Origin: Candidatus Roizmanbacteria bacterium CG_4_9_14_0_2_um_filter_39_13
GTDB taxonomy: Bacteria > Patescibacteriota > Microgenomatia > UBA1406 > GWC2-37-13
Reading direction: 5' to 3'
NCBI GenBank assembly: GCA_002788865.1
Contig: PFSC01000197.1
Span: 1 to 23,323 of the forward strand
Length of the DNA stretch: 23,323 nt
The translations under genes and the position numbers were made by a program. The notes below the pieces were generated by a model. The model saw only the letters and a list, made by a program, of their open reading frames with translations, was not told where the DNA came from and made no database searches. Below, piece by piece: positions 1 to 6,910 of the stretch; within the stretch, counting starts at the first letter, position 1, and every line of letters starts with the position of its first letter.

Positions 1-679
1 GATATTCTTTTGGTTGACACGCAAGTGAGATGGAGTGAATTGCCACAACTTTTCCCTGCATGCCATGCTCGATGGTTTTGTTTGCAAGCATTTCTGTTTC
101 TTTATCTGACTGAACATTAAATTGATCAACGTGTATATGTACCATTTTGCCCAATTTCTTGGCAGTCGAAAGAAGAACGTCAAAATGTTCCTCACCTTTT
201 CCAGAATCTCGTTCATCTCTCTTGGGTAGCCCGCCAATAATATCAACCATTTCAGCGCCGATATCAAACCATTTTCTTGCCTTGGGTTCGATTACTCCCT
301 TCAAAGTTTGGTTTATGAGTTTGACAGTGATCTGGGATTTATATTGTTCTTTTGCTCTGAGTGCAGCTTTTATCGCACGATCTTCTGCCACAGGATCCAC
401 ATCGATAAATGATCCGACGGCAGTAACTCCCTGATTAATCATAAGCTCAAGAGCTTTTGAAATACGCCTATAATATTCATCTTCACTCGCATTTTTCACC
501 GCATCCACTATGTCCCACTTTTCAGTGAGCATATATTTTTTGTAGATATCGAGACTATCAGGGCGGATAGTAAAAGCACGATCTATATGTGCATGTGCAT
601 TGACCCAGCCACCATTTTTTTTGATATCTGTTAATACGAGGTCTTTAAAATTCCATTCAATGGGTTGTGGATTTGGCAT
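1..679 (-). CDS. Amidohydrolase, cytosine-deaminase-like (3' end outside window)
   Basis: The first 226 residues of a TIM-barrel amidohydrolase are present; the C-terminus lies beyond base 1. Visible motifs are NAHAHID near residue 35 (first metal-binding HxH), HIHVDQFN near residue 182 (metal His plus the acidic residue of the active site) and KVVAIHS near residue 210 (further metal His). The spacing and wording match bacterial cytosine deaminase (CodA) and its relatives, which deaminate cytosine or similar ring amines. The ATG was chosen because it lies 4 nt after the uridine kinase stop and no upstream extension fits. The two genes look like one minus-strand operon, which suits pyrimidine salvage. 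The exact substrate cannot be read from the sequence; a related N-substituted ammelide or triazine hydrolase is possible. The last catalytic Asp is not visible because of the truncation. Confidence 0.8.
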   Translation of the reverse strand, partial: MPNPQPIEWNFKDLVLTDIKKNGGWVNAHAHIDRAFTIRPDSLDIYKKYMLTEKWDIVDAVKNASEDEYYRRISKALELMINQGVTAVGSFIDVDPVAEDRAIKAALRAKEQYKSQITVKLINQTLKGVIEPKARKWFDIGAEMVDIIGGLPKRDERDSGKGEEHFDVLLSTAKKLGKMVHIHVDQFNVQSDKETEMLANKTIEHGMQGKVVAIHSISLACQPKEY

Positions 680-683
680 TGTA

Positions 684-1304
684 TTATTTTAATCGTTTTT
701 CAATCGTATGAATCAAGGTTGTCACTGCTTTTTCATTTTTCCCGCCACGGGGGACAATGATATCCGCAAATTCTTTGGTTGGTTCGACAAACTGTTCATG
801 CATCGGACGGGTATAGGTGACATATTGTGCATAACATGAATCGAGTGTCCGACCGCGTTCTTCTATGTCGCGCTTTGTTCTTCTGAGGATTCGGATATCA
901 GCTGGAACGTCTACGTAAACTTTGAGATCCATTAGGTCGCGAAGTTTTGGTTCGTGAAAAATGAGGATACCTTCAATGATAATAAAGGGAGACGGGGAGA
1001 CAGGAGTTGTAATTCCCTTTTTTCGTGTGTGATTGGTGAAATCATACTGAGGAATTTCAACTGTTTTTCCTTCCAAAAGATCGCCAAGTTGTTTGATAAA
1101 TAAATCTGTTTCCAGAGCATTGGGATGATCATAATTTGTCTTCACCCGTTCTTCCATGGATTTTTCAGACTGATCTTTGTAGTAGCGATCGTGGGGGATA
1201 TAGACGACATTGTGATTGAAATAGTCCTTGATTTTATGAGCAATGGTGGTTTTGCCGGAGCCGGTGCCACCGGCGATGCCAAGAATAAACGGACGCTTTT
1301 CCAT
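684..1304 (-). CDS. udk: Uridine/cytidine kinase
   Basis: A 206-residue P-loop kinase that phosphorylates uridine and cytidine to UMP and CMP in the cytoplasm. The Walker A motif GGTGSGKT is at residues 12-19, followed by the nucleoside-binding IPHDRYYKD, NYDHPNALETD and PQYDFTNHTR segments, IIIEGILIF (Walker B-like), and an arginine-rich lid (RILRRTKRDIEERGR). Length and motif order are typical of bacterial Udk. It is the first gene of a minus-strand pair with the cytosine-deaminase-like gene (4 nt gap). Together with cytidine deaminase at 4564 it gives a salvage route to UMP. A TATAAT box lies 12 nt upstream of the ATG. Confidence 0.95.
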   Translation of the reverse strand: MEKRPFILGIAGGTGSGKTTIAHKIKDYFNHNVVYIPHDRYYKDQSEKSMEERVKTNYDHPNALETDLFIKQLGDLLEGKTVEIPQYDFTNHTRKKGITTPVSPSPFIIIEGILIFHEPKLRDLMDLKVYVDVPADIRILRRTKRDIEERGRTLDSCYAQYVTYTRPMHEQFVEPTKEFADIIVPRGGKNEKAVTTLIHTIEKRLK

Positions 1305-1316
1305 ATGTTAGCTCAC

Positions 1317-1322
1317 ATTATA
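1317..1322 (-). promoter_or_regulatory. Candidate -10 box of udk operon
   Basis: A consensus TATAAT on the minus strand ends 12 nt before the udk ATG, so transcription would start about 6 nt upstream of the start codon. No convincing -35 box or Shine-Dalgarno sequence was seen. Confidence 0.45.
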
Positions 1323-1366
1323 CAAGGAGAATTTGGATGTGGGAAGAGATGAAAATATATAACTAG

Positions 1367-1385
1367 AAAATACCGCGAGTATTTT
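1367..1385. promoter_or_regulatory. Perfect palindrome, candidate LexA operator
   Basis: AAAATAC-CGCGA-GTATTTT has 7-bp perfect arms around a 5-bp centre. It lies between the divergent udk and lexA-methyltransferase genes, 13 bp upstream of the -35 box assigned to the latter. LexA genes are normally autoregulated, so this is the obvious candidate site for the N-terminal domain of the fusion protein. Direct evidence is only the symmetry and position. Confidence 0.45.
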
Positions 1386-1398
1386 GAGTAACTACTAC

Positions 1399-1427
1399 TT
1401 GTATACTTTCTATTTATCTTCTATATT
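1399..1427 (+). promoter_or_regulatory. Candidate promoter of lexA-methyltransferase fusion
   Basis: TTGTAT (1399-1404) and TATATT (1422-1427) are separated by 17 bp. The predicted start leaves a leader of about 30 nt before the ATG at 1464, and no Shine-Dalgarno is evident in it. Confidence 0.5.
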
Positions 1428-1463
1428 GATAGTATCATTTTTATAAAATTATCGTCAAGCCCT

Positions 1464-3329
1464 ATGATTACCAAAAAACAACAACAAGTTCTCAATTTCA
1501 TAAAGAGCTATAAGACCACCAAGGGCTACGCCCCTTCTCTTGAGGAGATCGGTAAAAAATTCAAGCTCGCTTCGGTTTCGACTGCCCACTATTACATAAA
1601 AAAACTACAAGAAGCTGGACAACTCAATAAAGAATTCAATCAGCCCCGAGGCGTTTCGACTATTGAGCAAAAACAAACAATAGAAATACCAATTCTCGGT
1701 GCAATCGCCGCCGGTCAACCCATTGAAGCGATAGAAATTTCGGATGAAATTATCACTATCACAAGAGATGAAATTGGAAAACAAGGCAAGCACTACGCTT
1801 TGCGTGTGCAAGGTAGTAGCATGATTGATGAGGGTATGTTTGATGGTGATATTGTTATTATACGCAAACAAGATATGGCAGAAAATGGTCAGACTGTTGT
1901 GGCTGTGATAGATGATAATCAAGCAACGCTCAAAAAATTGTATCGTGAAAATGGGAAATTTAGACTACAACCAGCAAACCCAACACTTTTCCCAATGTAT
2001 CGTGACGAGGTAGAAGTGAGAGGTGTGGTTGTTAAGATTATTCGTAATCTTGAATCGCAACTAGATCATGGGCAATCAAGAGATGAAAAATATGTGCGAA
2101 AAATAGATTATTCGTGGGATTACAGAGGAGAAAAGACAAAATCACACACACACGGAATACATACTTATCCAGCAATGTTTATCCCACAAGTCGGACGAAG
2201 ATTGTTAGAAAGGTATAGTAAAGAGGGCGATACAATCTGTGATATTTTCTGTGGTTCTGGTTCATCTTTAGTTGAAAGTAGGCTGATAGGAAGAAATGCT
2301 TACGGGATTGATCTTAATCCTTTGGCTATTTTTTTGGCGCATGCAAAGACAACTCCGATCAATCCTAAAAAAATAACGAAAGACTATTTCGCTCTAATTG
2401 ATAGAGTAGCAAAGATTAAAGATAAAGAAATACAAAGACCAGATTTTAAGAATATTGATTTTTGGTTCAAAGAAAAGGTAATAGTTAAGCTTGCAAAACT
2501 AAAGAAGGCTATACGAGAGATAAAAGACGAAACAATTCAGAATTTCTTGTTGGTTGCCTTTAGTGAGACGGTTCGCTACTGCTCAAATACAAAGACTGGG
2601 GAGTTCAAATTGGTCCGAATTAAAGGTGAAAAGCTGGAAAAACATGATCCGGATGTTATTGGTATATTTCGCAAACACGCAGAGAAAAATATCGTAGGAA
2701 TGGCTGATTTTTACAAAGATGCAAAAAAAGATTCATGGACGAAAATTATCTATGGCGATTCATCAAAAGACAATGGAATTAAAGACAATTCTATTGACTG
2801 TATTATTACTTCTCCGCCATACGGCGATAGTAGGACAACTGTTGCTTATGGGCAATTTTCTCGCCTTTCAGCGCAGTGGATTGATGTGTTTGATGATCCA
2901 AACGATGCTTCTGGTGTAGATAATGACCTACTTGGTGGCAGAGCTACTAAAAATCTAACCCACACACTTTCATCGGACTATCTCAGAGAATCATTAGAAA
3001 AAATCGCGAAACAAGATGAAGCGAGAGCAAAAGATGTATTAAGCTTTAATATTGGATTGAATGAGTGTTTGAAACAAGCTCATAGAATACTTAAACCAAA
3101 AAAATATTTTTGTCTTGTTATTGGAAATAGACTAGTCAAACAAGTGAGAATTCCTACCGACTTTATCATTGCCGAATTAGCCGAAAAAATAGGGTTTACT
3201 TGCGAAGATATTATTGTTCGAAATATTCCCGGCAAAAGAATGCCTATAAAAAACTCTCCAACAAATATCGTGGGTGCTCTTGAAGAAACAATGAACAAGG
3301 AGAGTATTGTCGTGTTGAGGAAAAATTAG
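1464..3329 (+). CDS. LexA repressor fused to an N4-cytosine-type DNA methyltransferase
   Basis: One uninterrupted 621-residue frame holds two proteins. Residues 1-205 are a full LexA: a winged-helix DNA-binding domain (SLEEIGKKFKLASVS, residues about 26-40), the self-cleavage site IAAGQP with Ala83-Gly84, the nucleophile Ser119 in GSSMIDEGMFDGD, and the general-base Lys157 in ATLKKLY. After a short linker, residues about 215-621 are an AdoMet-dependent methyltransferase: motif I DIFCGSGSSL (260-269), YGIDLNPLA (280-288), catalytic motif IV SPPY (450-453, typical of N4-cytosine enzymes) and ILKPKKYFCLVIGN late in the chain. The long stretch between motifs I and IV may include the target-recognition region. 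It converges on the MvaI/BcnI-like endonuclease gene and overlaps it by 4 nt. If LexA chemistry works here, RecA-stimulated cleavage would split the DNA-binding domain from the methyltransferase; that is inference. Confidence 0.9.
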   Translation: MITKKQQQVLNFIKSYKTTKGYAPSLEEIGKKFKLASVSTAHYYIKKLQEAGQLNKEFNQPRGVSTIEQKQTIEIPILGAIAAGQPIEAIEISDEIITITRDEIGKQGKHYALRVQGSSMIDEGMFDGDIVIIRKQDMAENGQTVVAVIDDNQATLKKLYRENGKFRLQPANPTLFPMYRDEVEVRGVVVKIIRNLESQLDHGQSRDEKYVRKIDYSWDYRGEKTKSHTHGIHTYPAMFIPQVGRRLLERYSKEGDTICDIFCGSGSSLVESRLIGRNAYGIDLNPLAIFLAHAKTTPINPKKITKDYFALIDRVAKIKDKEIQRPDFKNIDFWFKEKVIVKLAKLKKAIREIKDETIQNFLLVAFSETVRYCSNTKTGEFKLVRIKGEKLEKHDPDVIGIFRKHAEKNIVGMADFYKDAKKDSWTKIIYGDSSKDNGIKDNSIDCIITSPPYGDSRTTVAYGQFSRLSAQWIDVFDDPNDASGVDNDLLGGRATKNLTHTLSSDYLRESLEKIAKQDEARAKDVLSFNIGLNECLKQAHRILKPKKYFCLVIGNRLVKQVRIPTDFIIAELAEKIGFTCEDIIVRNIPGKRMPIKNSPTNIVGALEETMNKESIVVLRKN

Positions 3330-4036
3330 AGAATACGCTTGTGTGTTTTGAACATAACCGGAAAAGTTTTTTCGGAAAGACGAGTGAGACGAAAAGCCGA
3401 GCCATGATCATGCAATTTACCTGCATTCTTTCCAGTCCGATAAACCCCAAGGCGAATATCGTATTTTGACAATGCGAGAAACTGCTTTGGGTCTATATCC
3501 TTTAGTAACCAAGCTTCGGTGTAGTGGAAATACTCTTGTCCCTTTTCTTTTTTATAGTTTGCAAAAACAAGAATAAGTCCATTTCCAATTTTCTCGGCGG
3601 CCTTTAGTCTTAAGAAATCCAGCTCGTAATATCCGAGCACTGTTCTATTTTTGAGTATGAGTAATTTACCTTGCTTCTCATCAACTCTATAATGAAAACC
3701 GCGACCATTCTTCTTTCCATTCGTAATTATTTGATGAAGTATTTTATGTTGTGGAAATTCGGCATCTGGATACCCGAACCTTTTCAAGATTTCCGCATTC
3801 GTTATACCTTCTGGTTTTTTGGTAAAGAGAGTCATCATGGAAGCGGTACCAGCCCTCTGTGATTTCAGTTCCATTACCCCAAAATCAGGCAACGCAATAT
3901 TGTTTTCAGTAATACCGAGATAATCTTCAAGTGTTTTACCAATGCCGGTATTGTGCGAACGGTTTGACTTAATCCACCCTTTCTCAGAAAGCTCTTTGAG
4001 TGCTTTCTTAATCTGTGCAAGTGTTCGTTTCTGCAT
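3326..4036 (-). CDS. MvaI/BcnI-family type II restriction endonuclease
   Basis: 236 residues. The core GIGKTLEDYLGI (31-42) followed by PDFGVMELKSQR (50-61) is the signature of the MvaI/BcnI family: a PD-(D/E)xK-like site with Asp51, Glu56 and Lys58. TLFTKKPEG follows, as in relatives. Characterised members cut within CCNGG-type sites (MvaI CCWGG, BcnI CCSGG) and pair with N4-cytosine methyltransferases, which agrees with the SPPY motif of the neighbouring gene. The precise recognition site cannot be deduced. The ATG follows the HTH gene's stop by 1 nt, so the two are probably translationally coupled. Length is normal and the active-site residues are intact, so the enzyme is predicted functional. 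It would cleave unmethylated DNA in the cytoplasm. Confidence 0.88.
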   Translation of the reverse strand: MQKRTLAQIKKALKELSEKGWIKSNRSHNTGIGKTLEDYLGITENNIALPDFGVMELKSQRAGTASMMTLFTKKPEGITNAEILKRFGYPDAEFPQHKILHQIITNGKKNGRGFHYRVDEKQGKLLILKNRTVLGYYELDFLRLKAAEKIGNGLILVFANYKKEKGQEYFHYTEAWLLKDIDPKQFLALSKYDIRLGVYRTGKNAGKLHDHGSAFRLTRLSEKTFPVMFKTHKRIL

Positions 4037-4037
4037 A

Positions 4038-4259
4038 CTATTTTATAAAAAATGAAATATCCTTTTTATAAATAACAGCGAATTTCTTCATCTCTGCTAC
4101 GTCAAGCCGTCTTTCGCCAGATTCAATTTTTGAAATATAGGATTGAGGTTTGTCGAGTTTGTCAGAGACCTCTTGTTGGGTCAGTCCAACTTCAATACGC
4201 GCTACTTTCAAGCGCTCTATGATTTCTTTGTAATCTTTTGAATAAACAGATTTACTCAT
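4038..4259 (-). CDS. Small XRE-family HTH regulator of the restriction operon
   Basis: A 73-residue Cro/C1-type helix-turn-helix protein with the core TQQEVSDKLDKPQSYISK and the adjacent ESGERRLD, the usual XRE layout. It is the first gene of a two-gene minus-strand operon with the endonuclease (1 nt gap). That position and size are those of restriction-modification controller (C) proteins, which autoregulate and delay endonuclease expression. An inverted repeat lies directly upstream of its start. A role as a general XRE repressor is the alternative; there is no sign that it is an antitoxin for a separate toxin. Confidence 0.85.
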   Translation of the reverse strand: MSKSVYSKDYKEIIERLKVARIEVGLTQQEVSDKLDKPQSYISKIESGERRLDVAEMKKFAVIYKKDISFFIK

Positions 4260-4276
4260 ATATGTTCTTATGATAT

Positions 4277-4307
4277 ATCCTATTACGGTATTATCCCAAA
4301 ATAGGAT
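4277..4307. promoter_or_regulatory. Inverted repeat upstream of HTH-endonuclease operon
   Basis: ATCCTATT (4277-4284) and AATAGGAT (4300-4307) are perfect 8-bp arms around a 15-bp centre, 18 bp upstream of the regulator's ATG. On the minus strand a TTGGGA with 16-bp spacing to TATATC gives a plausible promoter within the repeat. It is a candidate operator for the HTH protein. Confidence 0.45.
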
Positions 4308-4384
4308 TATCTTGTTTCCAGAGGGAGTTTTTTAATTCCCCGTGGCTTGGAACGTTTTACGTTCCTTGCATCGATTTCTCATTT
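4308..4384. other. Non-coding spacer with a small hairpin
   Basis: Between the restriction cassette and the repeat element there is no coding frame. A perfect hairpin GGAACGT-TTT-ACGTTCC sits at 4349-4365. No T-tract follows on either strand, so it is not called a terminator. Confidence 0.4.
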
Positions 4385-4503
4385 GTCATCTCCGACCCGC
4401 TTGCCCGCCTCTGGCGGGATCGGGGATCCAGATCATTGTAATAGTCTAAAAACTGGATTCCTGCCTGCGCAGGAATGACAAACTGTGTCAAAGACCCTGA
4501 ACT
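4385..4503. repeat. GTCAT...ATGAC palindromic repeat with adjoining 18-bp motif
   Basis: A GC-rich element runs from GTCAT (4385) to ATGAC (ends 4479). It contains GGGATCC- and GGAATGAC-type half units, CCCGCCTCTGGCGGG and TTCCTGCCTGCGCAGGAA hairpins. It is followed by TGTCAAAGACCCTGAACT (4486-4503), a reverse-strand copy of the 18-bp motif seen four more times in the window. It fills the gap before cytidine deaminase. Confidence 0.7.
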
Positions 4504-4534
4504 CTTGCTTTATTTATAAATTGTATAGTTGAAT

Positions 4535-4556
4535 ATAAGTATTTTGATATACTTAT
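4535..4556. promoter_or_regulatory. Palindrome and -10 box in front of cytidine deaminase
   Basis: ATAAGTAT-TTTGAT-ATACTTAT has perfect 8-bp arms and ends 7 nt before the cdd ATG. TATACT (4548-4553) inside it could be the -10 box, giving a very short leader. It is a candidate operator-promoter; the regulator is unknown. Confidence 0.4.
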
Positions 4557-4563
4557 TTCACAT

Positions 4564-5076
4564 ATGTCTGACATAACAGTACAAACACTAACCTCAGAAG
4601 TGACAATTTTCCCTTCTCAAAGTGACCTTCCCGATGATGAAAAAAATCTTTGTATTGAGGCGCGAGCTGCAATGAAGTACTCATATTCTCCTTATTCAAA
4701 TTTTCGTGTGGGCGCCGCTGTTCTCCTTGATGATGGAACAATCGTTCAAGGATCAAATCAGGAAAATGCTGCATACGGTCCAACAAACTGTGCTGAACGG
4801 TCAGCAATGTTTACGATAGGTTCAATGGGAAAACAAGATCAAATCCGAAAGATCGCGGTTATCGCACGACCAGCAAGCGATATGAATACTCCGGTACCTT
4901 TGGAAAAAGAAGTCTCGGGGAGTCCGTGTGGGATTTGTCGGCAAGTCATGAAAGAATACGAATCTCTTGGTGGTCAAAAATGGGTCATCCTCATCATTCA
5001 AAATTCAGATAGAGTCTTTCGAATAGAGGGAGTAGATATATTGCTTCCCTTTGCATTCGGGCCAAATAGTTTGTAA
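4564..5076 (+). CDS. cdd: Cytidine deaminase
   Basis: A zinc-dependent deaminase converting cytidine and deoxycytidine to the uridine forms. YSPYSNFRVGAAVL (41-54) and GSNQENAAYGPTNCAERSA hold the substrate-binding Asn/Glu and the zinc Cys76 with catalytic Glu78 in CAE. PCGICRQV supplies zinc Cys122 and Cys125. This is the three-cysteine, homotetrameric type of enzyme. At 170 residues it is longer than the usual 130-140; the extra residues are an N-terminal lead of about 25, and the first ATG at 4564 was kept because promoter-like sequence lies just before it. polX follows after 21 nt on the same strand. It supplies uridine to the kinase at 684. Confidence 0.93.
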   Translation: MSDITVQTLTSEVTIFPSQSDLPDDEKNLCIEARAAMKYSYSPYSNFRVGAAVLLDDGTIVQGSNQENAAYGPTNCAERSAMFTIGSMGKQDQIRKIAVIARPASDMNTPVPLEKEVSGSPCGICRQVMKEYESLGGQKWVILIIQNSDRVFRIEGVDILLPFAFGPNSL

Positions 5077-5097
5077 TGTTTTCCGTTAAATTGAATC

Positions 5098-6909
5098 ATG
5101 ACTCCAGACCAAATTTCAAACAAATCAATCGCCGAACTCTTACGAAATATTGCTGCTGCATATATGTTGCAAGAAGGACCTGATGCAGGGAAAAACAATC
5201 GATTTAAGATTATTGCCTATCAAAAAGCAGCTGATACGGTCGAACATCTTTCCCGTGAGCTCAAAGACATTTGGCAAGAAGGAAAGCTTCAAAAAGTCCC
5301 TGGGATCGGTCCCGGAATTGGATCAGGACTATCCCAGCTGTTTGAAAATGGCACATCATCACACTTCAATGAAGTGCTCAAAGGAATTCCGCCTTCGGTA
5401 TTTCTCCTCATGAAAGTCCCGGGAATCGGGCCTAAAAAAGCGTTTCGACTGGTTTCGCATTTTGGTCTTACTGACAAGGAAACGGTGATCGATGATCTGC
5501 GAAATTTGGCAAATGCTGGTGAGATCGAGGAACTTGAGGGGTTTGGTCGTAAATCTCAAGATGATATCATCGAAGGGCTTGAGGTTTTTAAGAGGCAGGA
5601 TCGGCGAGAAGAGCGGATGCCGATGCCGCACGCCATTGAAATTGCGACAGAAGTCATCAAATACATGAATGAACTTGGGTCGCTCATAAAGAGAATTGAT
5701 TCCCTCGGATCTCTCCGACGGAGAGTTGCAACAATTGGGGATATTGACCTTGCAATTGTGGCAGAAGAGGGTGATATGCAAACAATTATCGACCACTTTT
5801 TGAAATATCCGGAAAAACGAACCATTGAGGCTGCGGGGGAGAGAAAGGCATCAATTCTTGCTGTAGGAAATATACGCATTGATCTTCGAGTGCAAGACTC
5901 GACAAGTTATGGCTCAATGCTTCAGTACTTCACGGGGAGCAAGGCTCATAATATTAAGCTCAGGGAATATGCGTTGAAAAAGGGATACTCTCTGAATGAG
6001 TATGGACTAAAAAACATGAAAGACAAAGTGAGTGTTCAAAAATTTTCAGATGAGGAATCACTTTATTCATTTCTCGGGCTTCAAACACCACCTCCCGAGA
6101 TGCGAGAAGGCACTCGAGAAATAGAGTTTGCCGAAAAAAAATCATTACCCAAGCTTGTTGAAGAAAGCGATATCAAAGGTGATTTCCATATGCATAGTTC
6201 TTACGATCTGCAAACGTCGCATGACGTGGGACTCAATACATTTGAAGAAATGTCTGCAAGAGCAAAAGAATTGCACTATGAGTATATTGGATTTTCCGAG
6301 CACAATCCTAAACAAAAAAATCTATCAGAAGGTGAAGTCGTAACCATTATGAAAGACAGAAAAACACACATTGACCAAATCATGAAGAACGCAGGTCTGC
6401 CATACTTTATTGGTCTTGAAGTAGACATACTTCCAAATGGATCGCTTGCGCTTCCTGACAATGCCTTTGAATACGTCGATTATCTCATTGTTGCTTTGCA
6501 TTCCTCTTTTAGGATGAATATGACAGAGATGACAAAGCGAGTACTCAAGGCATTGTCTTATCCAAAAGTAAAGATTTTTGGTCACCCGACGGCACGACTA
6601 CTGGGGACGCGAGAGGGTGTGGAAATAGATTGGGATCAGATTTTTGAACATGTTGTCAAACATGATCAAGCGCTTGAAATCAATGCGGGTCCGCCGAGAC
6701 TAGATTTGCCAGATTCGTTAGTACGGGAGGGAGTAGAGAAGGGTGTGAAGTTTTTCATAAATACCGATGCTCATGCAGTCAAACACATGGATTGGATGGA
6801 ATATGGCGTGTTTGTGGCACGGCGCGGGTGGCTTGAGAAAAAAGATGTGGTGAATACGTGGGAAGTCAAGAAACTCAAAAAATGGTTGCTTAACGAATCT
6901 TACGATTGA
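5098..6909 (+). CDS. polX: Family X DNA polymerase with PHP domain (PolX)
   Basis: 603 residues in the bacterial PolX layout. An N-terminal 8-kDa-like region contains two helix-hairpin-helix turns (VPGIGPGIG near 66 and VPGIGPKKA near 108). The polymerase palm has GSLRRR...GDIDLAI with catalytic Asp215 and Asp217 and the third acidic residue in RIDLRV. The C-terminal PHP phosphoesterase domain begins with FHMHS (363-367) and continues through FSEHN, GLEVDI, VALHSSF, GHPTARLLG and NTDAH (Asp557, His559), so its metal ligands appear complete. Such enzymes fill gaps in base-excision and end repair, and the PHP part can act as a 3'-5' exonuclease or AP endonuclease. It probably shares a transcript with cdd. 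It ends 1 nt from the convergent gene. Confidence 0.93.
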   Translation: MTPDQISNKSIAELLRNIAAAYMLQEGPDAGKNNRFKIIAYQKAADTVEHLSRELKDIWQEGKLQKVPGIGPGIGSGLSQLFENGTSSHFNEVLKGIPPSVFLLMKVPGIGPKKAFRLVSHFGLTDKETVIDDLRNLANAGEIEELEGFGRKSQDDIIEGLEVFKRQDRREERMPMPHAIEIATEVIKYMNELGSLIKRIDSLGSLRRRVATIGDIDLAIVAEEGDMQTIIDHFLKYPEKRTIEAAGERKASILAVGNIRIDLRVQDSTSYGSMLQYFTGSKAHNIKLREYALKKGYSLNEYGLKNMKDKVSVQKFSDEESLYSFLGLQTPPPEMREGTREIEFAEKKSLPKLVEESDIKGDFHMHSSYDLQTSHDVGLNTFEEMSARAKELHYEYIGFSEHNPKQKNLSEGEVVTIMKDRKTHIDQIMKNAGLPYFIGLEVDILPNGSLALPDNAFEYVDYLIVALHSSFRMNMTEMTKRVLKALSYPKVKIFGHPTARLLGTREGVEIDWDQIFEHVVKHDQALEINAGPPRLDLPDSLVREGVEKGVKFFINTDAHAVKHMDWMEYGVFVARRGWLEKKDVVNTWEVKKLKKWLLNESYD

Positions 6910-6910
6910 A

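Noticed and set aside
147..434. A 95-codon frame on the plus strand
   Set aside because: It is antisense to the amidohydrolase, whose conserved motifs are clear; the peptide is Ser/Pro-rich and matches nothing.
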